From NCBI RefSeq assembly GCF_937912035.1, contig NZ_CALDPF010000010.1:1-64000 (forward strand): a stretch of 64,000 bases of DNA, read 5' to 3'. This DNA is from an uncultured Bacteroides sp. Its GTDB lineage: Bacteria; Bacteroidota; Bacteroidia; Bacteroidales; Bacteroidaceae. A program made the translations under genes and the position numbers. This document shows, in pieces, positions 1 to 8,405 of the stretch; the stretch's first letter is position 1; each line of letters begins with the position of its first letter. Below the pieces are notes generated by a model. The model had not been told where the DNA came from. It did not search any database and saw nothing but the letters and a program-made list of their open reading frames with translations.

Positions 1-7
1 TTGGAAA

Positions 8-57
8 CGGGATTACAAATCCCGATAAAATATCCATTGGATTGCAAATCCAATGGA
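8..57. repeat. Pair of REP-like palindromes
   Basis: Two perfect short hairpins lie side by side. Positions 8-24 form a 7-bp stem (CGGGATT/AATCCCG) around ACA, and 33-57 form an 11-bp stem (TCCATTGGATT/AATCCAATGGA) around GCA. Both share the core GGATT-RCA-AATCC. Paired palindromes of this kind resemble REP elements moved by RAYT (IS200-like) transposases, but no transposase is in the window, so that link is an inference. Confidence 0.5.
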
Positions 58-78
58 ACAAAAATGAAACAAAAAAAC

Positions 79-106
79 GAGGGAACAACCAAATGGCTGT
101 TCCCTC
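79..106. repeat. 9-bp stem-loop before the M15 gene
   Basis: GAGGGAACA (79-87) pairs perfectly with TGTTCCCTC (98-106) around a 10-nt loop. There is no T-run after it, so it is a poor intrinsic terminator. It may belong to the transcript leading into the peptidase gene, or be a third member of the palindrome cluster at 8-57. Confidence 0.45.
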
Positions 107-184
107 TACCAAAACCTTAACTATGAAATTGTACCACTCCAGCTTCACAGCTGATAATGATACTCGTTTATTCAAGCCTTAACT

Positions 185-685
185 ATGAAAAACGATTTTA
201 CATACGTTTTGTTAAATCGATATGCGAATATAAATATAAACTCTTTTTCTCCAAATTTATTTTATATGTTATACAATATAATTATATTATCTCCAAATTT
301 CAACTTATCCGAACTCACCCATTCCCAGACAGCTATTGAAAATGCAATAGACAATAGCCCTGATGAAAAAAGTTTGGAAAACCTCAAAAATCTTTGTAAA
401 AATCTTTTGCAGCCTTTGCGTGATAAGCTTGGGAAACCTATTCATGTCACAAGTGGTTATCGTTGCGAAGAGCTTAACCGCCTTGTTGGCGGTGTTCCGA
501 CGAGCCAACACGTTAAAGGTGAAGCTGCGGATTGTTATTGTACGGATGGTCCTGAATTTCTGCTTCAAATTCTTCTCGACTCGGGGCTGGAGTTTGACCA
601 GGCTATTGTTTATAAGAAGAAACGTTTCTTGCATTTGTCTTTGAAAAGGGGTGGCGGGAACAGGAAAATGGTTTTGCGGAAATAG
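185..685 (+). CDS. M15A-family peptidase (D-Ala-D-Ala carboxypeptidase / endolysin-like)
   Basis: This is a probable zinc peptidase of family M15, which cuts peptidoglycan cross-link peptides. The domain starts near residue 38 (FNLSELTHSQTA) and shows the zinc-binding pattern SQHVKGEAAD and a C-terminal FLHLS histidine, so the enzyme looks intact. The first 37 residues are AT-rich and poorly conserved-looking, and an internal ATG at 266 is an equally good start. No signal peptide is convincing. In Bacteroidetes such proteins sit in phage-derived or mobile gene clusters. A terminator hairpin follows at 770-801. Confidence 0.8.
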   Translation: MKNDFTYVLLNRYANININSFSPNLFYMLYNIIILSPNFNLSELTHSQTAIENAIDNSPDEKSLENLKNLCKNLLQPLRDKLGKPIHVTSGYRCEELNRLVGGVPTSQHVKGEAADCYCTDGPEFLLQILLDSGLEFDQAIVYKKKRFLHLSLKRGGGNRKMVLRK

Positions 686-769
686 AATAATACTAAACAC
701 TATTATATTATTCATATAATCCATATTTTACCAATAACAAACAAAATATTGTTTCTACAAAAAACGACA

Positions 770-801
770 AAAGGCTGATACAAAAAAATGTATCAGCCTT
801 T
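770..801. terminator. 13-bp hairpin, probable bidirectional terminator
   Basis: AAAGGCTGATACA (770-782) pairs perfectly with TGTATCAGCCTTT (789-801) around six A residues. It follows the M15 peptidase gene by about 85 nt. A-rich and T-rich ends allow it to act in both directions. Confidence 0.7.
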
Positions 802-1152
802 GTAATTGCATTTATCTATTTTGGTTTATTATGCTTCCTCAATAGCTGCCTGCGCCACTTTCATAAACGATTATTTCCCAATAGGTTACATTACCGGTGT
901 ATGTGAAGTGTATGCGCTTTGGTATGACTTTTTTCTAAAGCTGCTACTTTCTTAGCATTATTATTCTATCGCAGCTTGTGCCTCTCCAATACATATCTGT
1001 ATTTCAATAAGATGCAATATTTGTGTATGTAATCTGTATGCATCTTGATATAATCACATACAATGCTTAGAGCAGTTGCAATAGATATTAAGGATGAAGA
1101 TTTGACCTCTCTCTGTAACGAGATGACGCATTCATTTAAATTTCAGTATTGT
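802..1152. other. Gene-poor stretch with possible decayed gene
   Basis: No intact gene is visible. On the minus strand, short in-frame pieces read like an Ala/Lys-rich protein tail broken by stops: MKVAQAAIEEA ending at 829, a similar EAQAAIE piece near 970-1000, and a KKVAALEKSHTK-like piece between them. These could be remains of a small histone-like or nucleoid protein gene. The evidence is weak and may be chance. Confidence 0.3.
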
Positions 1153-1605
1153 TTATTTCCTATCTTTCAATAGCTCAATAATCACGTCCTTATCCTTCAG
1201 GTTTGAATCAAGACGTAAAATCTGTGAGTTCAGACTCTCTATTTGCTCTTTCAGAAGCTTGATTGTTTCCCTCAGGTTCTCTGTTTCTTTCTTTTCGCTG
1301 GATAACTGTACGGCCAGTTCTGCATCACCTATCAAATTATTTGCATTACCGTCCAATGAAACGGCTGCAAGATGTGCCGAAATATGATGCTGTTTCGGAC
1401 AGAAAAGGGAAAAGAAATTGAAGTCCAATGCTTCGCTGACTTTAATAAGCCTGCTCGTTTCCATTGTCTCCCTTTCCAGTATGCGGTTTATGTGCTGCTG
1501 CGGTACACCTATTTTGCGCCCAAGCTCAGATTTGCTTAATCCAAGCTCGTTGCGTCTTTTGTCGATAGCCTGACCTACATGCACGTGTTTTATGTCATTA
1601 TCCAT
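1153..1605 (-). CDS. XRE-family regulator with C-terminal coiled coil
   Basis: This is a DNA-binding regulator. Residues 10-65 form a helix-turn-helix of the XRE/Cro type (GLSKSELGRKIGVPQQHINRIL). Residues 100-150 are a heptad-rich coiled coil rich in Glu, Leu and Lys, probably for dimerisation. It starts 12 nt after the stop of the upstream gene (2811-1618), so the two are one operon. A perfect 15-bp palindrome just upstream of that operon (2841-2855) is a likely operator, which would make it autoregulatory. The target is an inference. Confidence 0.85.
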   Translation of the reverse strand: MDNDIKHVHVGQAIDKRRNELGLSKSELGRKIGVPQQHINRILERETMETSRLIKVSEALDFNFFSLFCPKQHHISAHLAAVSLDGNANNLIGDAELAVQLSSEKKETENLRETIKLLKEQIESLNSQILRLDSNLKDKDVIIELLKDRK

Positions 1606-1617
1606 ACTTGTTTAAAA

Positions 1618-2811
1618 TTATATATTCTTTATGTCTGTATAAACACCTATACATTCTCCATTTTCTATTAACATATACTGCCTGGGGCCTAATGAACTAA
1701 CTTTTGAAAATTTGTTTTCGATATTCGAAAAATTGTCCATAATTTCATTTTTAATATTTGTTATTGTACCATTTTTATATTCAGCTTTATTTTCAAGACC
1801 ATTTAAGTTGATTTCCATTTTCTTTTTTAATTCATAATATTTGGGAGCATAAAAAAAATAGAAGTTTGGATTATGCCTCTTTGCGCATAGTACTAGACGT
1901 TCTTTATAATAATCAGTATCGTAGTTTGAATACATTTTACTGATTAATATATTAACCAATAGATATTCAACTTCGGCTGCATAAGCTATTTCCATTATTT
2001 CTAACATATAGCTTTTTGAAAAAGCATTTCTCCATTTTTTGATTTCAGAGTAATTAGATCCAACTAAATAATTTATGGAAAAATCAATCTTTTCAAATTT
2101 TTGCCTGTAATCGCATCTTAGTCTATTAAGATCTTCTAATCTTTGTTCTGCACTACTGATATCTTCAGGTTTAAAATTTTCTAATTGATTTACTTCATTT
2201 ATCCATTGGGAATTAGATTGTATAATACTATAATCTTTTTGAAATATGTTATTTATTAAAAAATCAAGTTTTTTGTTTATGATAGATAATTGTTCTGATA
2301 TTTTATTTTGGAAATATAGTCCTGTAACTAAGGAAGTTATTTGAAATACTAATAAAGGGGTAGGAAATGAAGCTGACACAAATTTACCTTGCTTATAAAA
2401 ATGTCCATCTTTCATTTGATAACCATGAAAAATATTAGGGTTATCTTTCCAAACATGAAGCATATCAGTTGGTATATTAACGCATTCGAGCAAATTTCTT
2501 CCATGATTGGAAATTATTCCATCTTGTATTGCTGTTGCAATAATGGGACTAACTGCCGACTTAAAATCTAAGTTAACAGTTTTGCATTGTCTCATAATAG
2601 AATCTTTATCTAAAATTGTCTCATCGTAAACAGGCTTTAATTCTGTAAATTCTTTATTAGTCTTTTTAATTACAGCCTTGAATTCTTTTGTCCTATTTGA
2701 TTTATCAATCCAATGTTCAATTTGATCAATTGTTACTTTGCTTACACCGCCAGCGACGGTACTTGCAAGAAGAACTACTATATTATCTTTTTTTATGTTG
2801 GGTATTTTCAT
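1618..2811 (-). CDS. Unknown 397-aa protein, regulator-linked cargo
   Basis: I do not recognise this family. The N-terminus has a short hydrophobic stretch (residues 11-24, IVVLLASTVAGGV). Near residues 148-170 is a second hydrophobic segment (FPTPLLVFQITSLVTGLYF) followed by an amphipathic helix, so peripheral or single-pass membrane association is possible. The rest is Lys, Glu and Asn rich and predicted mostly helical. It is A+T rich, preceded by a palindrome, and co-transcribed with an XRE repressor. That arrangement is common for toxins and defence effectors, but function is not shown. Confidence 0.65.
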   Translation of the reverse strand: MKIPNIKKDNIVVLLASTVAGGVSKVTIDQIEHWIDKSNRTKEFKAVIKKTNKEFTELKPVYDETILDKDSIMRQCKTVNLDFKSAVSPIIATAIQDGIISNHGRNLLECVNIPTDMLHVWKDNPNIFHGYQMKDGHFYKQGKFVSASFPTPLLVFQITSLVTGLYFQNKISEQLSIINKKLDFLINNIFQKDYSIIQSNSQWINEVNQLENFKPEDISSAEQRLEDLNRLRCDYRQKFEKIDFSINYLVGSNYSEIKKWRNAFSKSYMLEIMEIAYAAEVEYLLVNILISKMYSNYDTDYYKERLVLCAKRHNPNFYFFYAPKYYELKKKMEINLNGLENKAEYKNGTITNIKNEIMDNFSNIENKFSKVSSLGPRQYMLIENGECIGVYTDIKNI

Positions 2812-2840
2812 TTTTCTATCTACATAGTAATATTGAAATT

Positions 2841-2855
2841 GTACATATTATGTAC
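2841..2855. promoter_or_regulatory. 15-bp perfect palindrome, probable operator
   Basis: GTACATA-T-TATGTAC is a perfect inverted repeat 30 nt upstream of the minus-strand gene starting at 2811. The position suits an operator for the XRE protein encoded at the end of the same operon. Confidence 0.55.
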
Positions 2856-2900
2856 TTGTTTCAAAAAATACATCTTAAACAATAAATCATCAAACAAATA

Positions 2901-2941
2901 TTTGGTTATATAAACCATTTTATGTTACTTTGCAATGTAAC
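2901..2941 (+). promoter_or_regulatory. Bacteroides-type promoter with overlapping dyad
   Basis: TTTG at 2901-2904 is followed 21 nt later by TACTTTG (2926-2932), a close match to the Bacteroidetes -33/-7 promoter. The dyad GTTAC-N8-GTAAC (2924-2941) overlaps the -7 box and could bind a repressor. It reads into the gene starting at 2996. Confidence 0.6.
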
Positions 2942-2995
2942 CTATTCATTTGGTGAATACAAAGTTAAACATTAAATATTAAACATCCAACAATT

Positions 2996-3187
2996 ATGTC
3001 TAAAAACTTAGAAAAAATCCGTCCGGCACTTGTTGCCCTTGAAGTAGGTGAATCCGTTTCATTCCCCATTTCACGTTTGAAAAGCGTCCGTACACAGGCC
3101 TCAGAACTTGGTGCCATCTACAACCGCCAGTTCAAGACCAGAACTGACAGGGAAAATCATACCATTACGGTCAAACGAACAATATAG
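2996..3187 (+). CDS. Small 63-aa ICE accessory protein
   Basis: This is a short basic protein of unknown function, first gene of the replication-like cluster. The C-terminal half is rich in Arg, Lys and Thr (RQFKTRTDRENHTITVKRT) and could bind nucleic acid. The ATG has a promoter about 60 nt upstream. The next gene begins 18 nt after its stop. I have no family name for it; small proteins of this type often precede primase genes in Bacteroidales elements. Confidence 0.65.
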   Translation: MSKNLEKIRPALVALEVGESVSFPISRLKSVRTQASELGAIYNRQFKTRTDRENHTITVKRTI

Positions 3188-3205
3188 CAACCAAATCAGG
3201 TTTAT

Positions 3206-3520
3206 ATGAAAATATTACAGTTTCTGGACCATCTTATACCATACGAAACATTTCTGAATGATCTCTCCTCCAGAATTGTCAGGCAATTGAAGGCTGACAA
3301 GGATGATCCTGAATTCATCAGCCAGAGGAAGGCATACGAACTTTTTGGTCGCAGGAATGTAGAACGGTGGAAACGTCAGGGAAAGGTGGTTTCCTATAAA
3401 AGACCGGGTAAGGTGGAATACCGCACAGCAGACCTCAGGCTTCTGCAGCGTACCACCCAGGACTATTTTGATGAAAGTCAGCCGAAACAGGCAGAAAAAT
3501 CGGTCAAGAATGATAAATGA
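3206..3520 (+). CDS. Helix-turn-helix DNA-binding protein (104 aa)
   Basis: Residues 38-80 look like a MerR/excisionase-type winged helix: QRKAYELFGRRNVERWKRQGKV, then a basic wing YKRPGKVEYRTADLRLL. The tail is polar and disordered. It lies 18 nt downstream of the 63-aa gene and is co-transcribed. Proteins like this control ICE excision or replication genes; which role applies here is not visible. Confidence 0.65.
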   Translation: MKILQFLDHLIPYETFLNDLSSRIVRQLKADKDDPEFISQRKAYELFGRRNVERWKRQGKVVSYKRPGKVEYRTADLRLLQRTTQDYFDESQPKQAEKSVKNDK

Positions 3521-3622
3521 TAAACATATTATGGCTAATATTTTAATAGTGGTAAACTATATGTGTTTAATTTAGCCGTGATACTCTATGAAATATAAAG
3601 AAAACAATTATAATAGGTACAG

Positions 3623-3698
3623 GAATGTGCGTCAGTAACCTTTGTTCGCCAGCTTATAGTTTAAAATAAAGTCGGACAGGTATTTGTATCGCACATTC
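3623..3698 (+). promoter_or_regulatory. Long-range stem-loop in the leader of the HTH/primase pair
   Basis: GAATGTGCG (3623-3631) is perfectly complementary to CGCACATTC (3690-3698), enclosing 58 nt. Inside, TGTTCG and CGGACA can form a second stem. The structure ends 17 nt before the ATG at 3716, so it could mask or present the start of translation. Upstream, GGCTAA (3533-3538) and TTAGCC (3572-3577) form a weaker hairpin after the 104-aa gene. Confidence 0.45.
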
Positions 3699-3715
3699 AT
3701 AATGATTTTATAATA

Positions 3716-3919
3716 ATGAAAGAACTCAGACCAGCGTGCGATCCAAACGGTGTCTATTCAGTCAAGCGCACCTGTGCTGAACTCGGTATCAGCAACAAGA
3801 CACTCAAAAAATACAGAGATAACGGATATATCCAACCGCTCAATCCTAATAATGTCAGCCGTCCGAAATACTCCGGTCAGTCAATAATCGATTGTTGGAA
3901 CCTGCTCAGTACGTTATGA
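3716..3919 (+). CDS. MerR/excisionase-like helix-turn-helix protein (67 aa)
   Basis: A single small HTH_17/MerR-like domain: YSVKRTCAELGISNKTLKKY, then a wing with DNGYIQPLN. Such proteins act as excisionases or local regulators in mobile elements. Its stop codon overlaps the start of the primase gene in the arrangement ATGA (3916-3919), so the two are translationally coupled. Confidence 0.75.
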   Translation: MKELRPACDPNGVYSVKRTCAELGISNKTLKKYRDNGYIQPLNPNNVSRPKYSGQSIIDCWNLLSTL

Positions 3920-6900
3920 TAAGCGAAACGACCATACGGAAAGTAAGGGAACTTGCCATAGAAGACGTACTCAGTCCTTATGTCAGACTATCCAGGAAAG
4001 GCTCAACCCTGATGGGACTTTGTCCTTTCCATACTGAGAAGACCGGTTCCTTTGCTGTCACTCCCAGCAAGAATCTCTTCCACTGTTTCAGCTGTAACCG
4101 TGGCGGTGATTCCATTACGTTTGTAATGGAAAAGGAAAACCTTTCCTTCAGTACCGCCGTGGAATTTATTGCCAGAAACCATAATATTCCGGTAGAATAC
4201 ATCAGTGAAGAGCGCAGTGAGGAACAGATGGCCGAAGCTAGGCACCATGAATCACTTCTGACAGTTCTCGATACAGTCCAGACCTTCTTCCTACAAAATT
4301 TAAGAGCAACAGACAAGGAAGAGAGCCTTGATGCCAGGACATACGCATACAGCCGGTGGCATGAGGAGTTCTGTGCCTTTGCCGGAATAGGCTATGCACC
4401 GAAAGATGGTCAGGCCTTTATAGATTTCTGCAGAAGCAAGGCTCTGAACGAAGAACTGCTGTACGAACTCGGCATGTTCAAGCGTGGTGAGGACGGCAAC
4501 ACATACGCCATGTTCCGACAGCGTATCATGATTCCCGTGAGAAACAGATGGGGACGCATCATTGCCTATACGGCCAGATATATCGGAGACAACAGGAAAG
4601 CTCCCAAGTATATCAACTCGGCAACAAGCATGATTTACTCCAAGGGAGAAACAGTATTCGGTATTGACCGTGCAGCCAGACTGCGTGATGCCGACTATTA
4701 TATCATTGTGGAAGGTGCTCCTGATGTCCTGAGAATGCAGTCAATAGGATACGACAATACAGTAGCGTCACTTGGAACAGCTTGGAGTGACAGCCAATTA
4801 GAGCAGCTGAAGAAGTATGTATCCTCACTCTGTTTCATTCCAGATTCAGATATTGCGGAAGGCAAGCCATACGGACCGGGATTTGAGGCGGTGATGACCA
4901 ATGGGGCTGCAGCCATAAGAAAAGGATTCCATGTAACAGTCAGGGAACTTCCTTTTGCAGAAATACCATCCGAGGCAGAAGGAGAAGTACAATATGCCAA
5001 GAATGATGCCGACAGCTATATCCGCAGCAGGGAAGATTATACTTCACTTCCGGAAAAGCATTTTGTCATCTGGTTGGCACAGAAACGTTTTCTGGTAGCC
5101 AGTTCCATGGTAGAGGAAAGAAAGTGTGTTGCGGAAATAGCAGACCTGTTGCGCTATATAAAAGACCAGCTTGTGTATGACCAGTGCATAGAACAGCTTT
5201 CCAGACTGCACGGGAAGGTAAAGCTATGGCGTGATGCCGTTACCCAGGCACGTGGTGAAGCCAGGAGAAGGAACGACAAACCTGCAGCCATGAACGAGAT
5301 GCAGCGTGAAGCGGAACTGCTTCGCCAGTTCGGACTGTTCGTCAGGGAAAACTGTTACTACTCCATCGGTGAAGATGATGATGAACCGTCAAGAATCTCC
5401 AATTTCATCATGGAACCGCTATTCCATATCGAGGATGAGATAAACGGAACCAGAATCTTCCGTATGAGGAATATGTACAATGTATGCAGGGTCATAGAAC
5501 TGAAGGAGTCAGAATTATGCTCACTGAGCAACTTCCAGCAGAAAGTCGGCTCACTGGGCAACTATGTATGGCTAGCCAAGATAGACAAACTCAACCGTGT
5601 AAAGGAATACCTGTACTCAAAGACCGATACGGCAGAACGTATCAGAAAGCTCGGCTGGAATGCGGCTGAAGGATTCTTCGCTTTCGGTAACGGAATATTC
5701 CTTGCAGGTACATTCAATGCCGTTGATGATTTGGGTATTGTCCGTGGAATCAACGGCAAGGCCTTCTATATACCGGCCACTTCAAAAATCTATCTAAACA
5801 ATCCGGAGATATTCCAGTTTGAAAGACTCATGGTACATGAGAACCGTAACGGGATAAAACTGTATGATTACGTAAAAAGACTTATGGAAGTGTTCGGTGA
5901 GAATGCAAGCGTAGCCTTCTGCTATCTGCTTGCCACCCTCTTCCGTGACATCATATTCAGACGCACCCGCCACTTTCCCATCCTGAACCTTTTCGGTGAG
6001 AAAGGAACCGGTAAGACAACCCTGGCTACTTCCCTCCAGTCCTTCTTCCTGCACGGAGTTGATCCGCCCAATCTCGGAGTAACTTCCGTACCGGCCATGA
6101 ACGACCGTGTATCACAGGCCGTCAATACACTTGCCGTGCTGGACGAATACAAGAACGACCTCGACATACGCAAGATAGCCTATCTGAAAGGACTTTGGGG
6201 CGGTGGCGGCCAGACCAAGAAGAATACGAATACGGACGGTATGGCAGCACAGACCATTGTCACTACAGGTGTAGCCCTTTGCGGCCAGGACAAGCCGACA
6301 CAGGATATGGCACTCTATACCCGTGTCATCTTCCTTGCCTTTTCAAAGACATCATTCAACCAGAATGAGAAAAGAGCCTATGAAGACCTCGTATCAGTCT
6401 GCAACATGGGACTTACCCACCTCACCCTGGAGATATTGGGACACCGGGAACTGTTTGAGAAGAACTTTCCGGAAATATACTCCATTACCAAGCGTGAGCT
6501 GGCTGCGAAACTGGATAATGAAACCATCCATGACCGTATATTCGGGAACTGGGTTATTCCACTGGCCACCTTCAGAACACTGGAGACAGTAATTGACGTG
6601 CCTTTCAGCTATGCAGAATTGTTTGATACGGCAGTCAGGGGAATACGCAACCAGAATGAACTGGCTCAGGAAAGTTCGGAAATAGCGGACTTCTGGAGTA
6701 TGCTTCAAGGATTCCAGACTTCAGGGAAATGTATTGAGAAGGCACATTATCGTATAAGGTATATGAAATCCTTCCGTCCGTTGTCTGTCAAGGAAGATAT
6801 AGAATTTAAGGAGGCACGTCCGATTCTCTATCTGAACACAGCAGCCGTAGCATCACTGTTCAACAGCCGGAATGCAGGTTCCACCTCCAACCGCTCGAAC

Positions 6901-7209
6901 TGGTCCACCATCATGTCCTACCTGAAATCCCATGCTTCATACCTGGGTCTGAAACAGGACAGATTCACCATACTTCTGCCAAGCGGACTTCCAGACTATA
7001 CCATTGACATTGTAAATGGAGAGCAGGTTAAAAAGGTAAAGGTAAACCGACCGAAGGCATTATGCTTTGATTATCTCCAACTGAAAGAGACTTTCGGGCT
7101 GGATCTTGAGACTGAGGTTGTGGCTGAAGTGCAGGACATGAAGGAAGTTTTGTCTGACAGATCAGATTCTCAGCCTTCAGTTCCGGTACAACAGGATTTA
7201 TCATTTTAA
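3916..7209 (+). CDS. Primase-helicase of the mobile element (CHC2 zinc finger, TOPRIM, P-loop ATPase)
   Basis: This large protein (1097 aa from this start) probably primes and unwinds element DNA. Residues 35-60 form a CHC2 zinc finger (CPFH...FHCFSC). About 261-320 is a TOPRIM domain (IVEGAPDV, later PDSD). The C-terminal half holds a helicase-like ATPase with Walker A GEKGTGKTT near 695 and Walker B VLDEY near 742. I chose ATG 3916 because it overlaps the preceding stop (ATGA) and lies just before the zinc finger. A longer frame from 3892 would run inside the upstream gene. It may replicate the circular ICE or complete the complementary strand after transfer. Confidence 0.9.
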   Translation: MISETTIRKVRELAIEDVLSPYVRLSRKGSTLMGLCPFHTEKTGSFAVTPSKNLFHCFSCNRGGDSITFVMEKENLSFSTAVEFIARNHNIPVEYISEERSEEQMAEARHHESLLTVLDTVQTFFLQNLRATDKEESLDARTYAYSRWHEEFCAFAGIGYAPKDGQAFIDFCRSKALNEELLYELGMFKRGEDGNTYAMFRQRIMIPVRNRWGRIIAYTARYIGDNRKAPKYINSATSMIYSKGETVFGIDRAARLRDADYYIIVEGAPDVLRMQSIGYDNTVASLGTAWSDSQLEQLKKYVSSLCFIPDSDIAEGKPYGPGFEAVMTNGAAAIRKGFHVTVRELPFAEIPSEAEGEVQYAKNDADSYIRSREDYTSLPEKHFVIWLAQKRFLVASSMVEERKCVAEIADLLRYIKDQLVYDQCIEQLSRLHGKVKLWRDAVTQARGEARRRNDKPAAMNEMQREAELLRQFGLFVRENCYYSIGEDDDEPSRISNFIMEPLFHIEDEINGTRIFRMRNMYNVCRVIELKESELCSLSNFQQKVGSLGNYVWLAKIDKLNRVKEYLYSKTDTAERIRKLGWNAAEGFFAFGNGIFLAGTFNAVDDLGIVRGINGKAFYIPATSKIYLNNPEIFQFERLMVHENRNGIKLYDYVKRLMEVFGENASVAFCYLLATLFRDIIFRRTRHFPILNLFGEKGTGKTTLATSLQSFFLHGVDPPNLGVTSVPAMNDRVSQAVNTLAVLDEYKNDLDIRKIAYLKGLWGGGGQTKKNTNTDGMAAQTIVTTGVALCGQDKPTQDMALYTRVIFLAFSKTSFNQNEKRAYEDLVSVCNMGLTHLTLEILGHRELFEKNFPEIYSITKRELAAKLDNETIHDRIFGNWVIPLATFRTLETVIDVPFSYAELFDTAVRGIRNQNELAQESSEIADFWSMLQGFQTSGKCIEKAHYRIRYMKSFRPLSVKEDIEFKEARPILYLNTAAVASLFNSRNAGSTSNRSNWSTIMSYLKSHASYLGLKQDRFTILLPSGLPDYTIDIVNGEQVKKVKVNRPKALCFDYLQLKETFGLDLETEVVAEVQDMKEVLSDRSDSQPSVPVQQDLSF

Positions 7210-7298
7210 TCATCAGGTCATATATGTAATAAAGGAGATTGATATAAATAAAAAAATAAAGAAGAAGCTTGTTTTGGATATGAAAATCAGCAGAATAT

Positions 7299-7329
7299 TT
7301 TGTTTAATCATGATTTTTACATATCTTTG
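7299..7329 (+). promoter_or_regulatory. Promoter of the Abi_2 leader RNA
   Basis: TTTG (7299-7302), 19 nt, then TATCTTTG (7322-7329) is an exact match to the Bacteroidetes consensus. It lies inside a longer open frame that starts at 7300, which shows that the upstream part of that frame is not the true N-terminus. Confidence 0.75.
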
Positions 7330-7330
7330 C

Positions 7331-7385
7331 AACACAAGAACCCGCCAAGCCTCTTCACAATGCTTAAATCGGCGGGTCGTTTTTT
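7331..7385 (+). ncRNA. Short terminator-like RNA upstream of the Abi_2 gene (abiF-RNA-like)
   Basis: Starting just after the promoter, the RNA folds as ACCCGCC (7340-7346) with GGCGGGT (7371-7377). An inner AAGC/GCTT stem (7347-7350, 7362-7365) sits inside, and a run of six T follows at 7380-7385. It would end right before the ATG at 7390, so most transcripts should be a short RNA of about 50 nt. A conserved RNA next to abiF genes (the abiF motif) has been described from comparative genomics; membership here is by position and shape from memory. Confidence 0.6.
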
Positions 7386-7389
7386 ATAT

Positions 7390-8283
7390 ATGAGATACAC
7401 CAAACAATATTCATCCCCATCCGAGCTTCTGGTAATTTTAGAAAATCGTGGACTTGATTGTTCTGACACGGAAAATGCTGAACATATATTACGGTCTATT
7501 GGTTATTACCGGTTATCCGGATATTTATATCCCTTTTTAAAAGCTCCGAAATCAGAACATATTTATAAGATTGACAGTACTTTAGATAAAGCACTCAGTT
7601 TATATGAGTTTGACCGTGAATTACGTCTGCTTTTATTCAATCAGATAGAACGTATCGAAATAGCAGTAAGAAGTGCCATAACGAATATAGCCTGTGAAGA
7701 AACTGAAGATGTGTTCTGGATGTCCAAACCTGAATATTTTGCGAACAGTGAAAAGTTTAATAAGACTATACAACTTGTGGATAAGGAAATTCAGGCCAGT
7801 CGTGAAGATTTCATTCTTCATTTTAAGGAGTCATACGAGGAACCATACCCTCCATCATGGATGATTGCGGAGATTATTCCATTAGGAACTCTTACCAGAG
7901 TCTATGAGAATATTTCAAGTAATCAGATTCGCAAAAAAATAGCCAGATATTTTGGCTTATCTGTTCCCGTGTTCATTTCCTGGATGACTATTATTACGCT
8001 TACCCGTAATTCATGCTGTCATCATGCAAGATTGTGGAACCGTTCTTTATCTTTACGTGCTCTCACCATGACAAGACCGCTCAGACCTTGGTTGGAAGAT
8101 GATGTACAACAGGGACGAGTCTTCTTTACACTATGCATATTGAAACATTTTATAGACATAATACGGCCTGATAATGATTTCAAGCAGAATCTTTTAGTCC
8201 TTTTGGAAAAATATCCGATGATTGACACACAAGCTATGGGATTCGTTGATAACTGGTTGGAACAACCCCTTTGGGAAAGTTGA
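7390..8283 (+). CDS. Abi_2 family abortive infection protein (AbiD/AbiF-like)
   Basis: This 297-aa protein matches the Abi_2 family of phage-defence proteins. Visible family features are the N-terminal LLVILENRG...AEHILRSIGYYRLSGYLYPF block, FDRELRLLLFNQIERIEIAVRSAI, and RNSCCHHARLWNR near residues 204-216. The last contains an R-x4-H HEPN-type motif, expected of an RNase. Start 7390 is chosen because the promoter and hairpin RNA occupy the upstream frame. The gene is alone between its leader RNA and the terminator at 8336-8378. It is likely kept silent until infection disturbs the leader RNA; that is an inference. Confidence 0.85.
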   Translation: MRYTKQYSSPSELLVILENRGLDCSDTENAEHILRSIGYYRLSGYLYPFLKAPKSEHIYKIDSTLDKALSLYEFDRELRLLLFNQIERIEIAVRSAITNIACEETEDVFWMSKPEYFANSEKFNKTIQLVDKEIQASREDFILHFKESYEEPYPPSWMIAEIIPLGTLTRVYENISSNQIRKKIARYFGLSVPVFISWMTIITLTRNSCCHHARLWNRSLSLRALTMTRPLRPWLEDDVQQGRVFFTLCILKHFIDIIRPDNDFKQNLLVLLEKYPMIDTQAMGFVDNWLEQPLWES

Positions 8284-8335
8284 TTTGCATCGTATATTGT
8301 TTATTCAAAAATATTTAGCTATTCAGATATAAGTA

Positions 8336-8378
8336 TTATAAATGAGATGTTAAGTTTTCTATTGCATCTCATTTATAA
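8336..8378. terminator. 14-bp bidirectional terminator between convergent genes
   Basis: TTATAAATGAGATG (8336-8349) pairs perfectly with CATCTCATTTATAA (8365-8378). It sits between the Abi_2 gene and the convergent SLOG gene and can serve both. Confidence 0.8.
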
Positions 8379-8405
8379 TATTTTCAGTATAACACTGACT
8401 GGTTT

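Noticed and set aside
7300..7389. Upstream 30-residue extension of the Abi_2 protein
   Set aside because: The promoter and the terminator-like RNA occupy this stretch; the family N-terminus begins at 7390.
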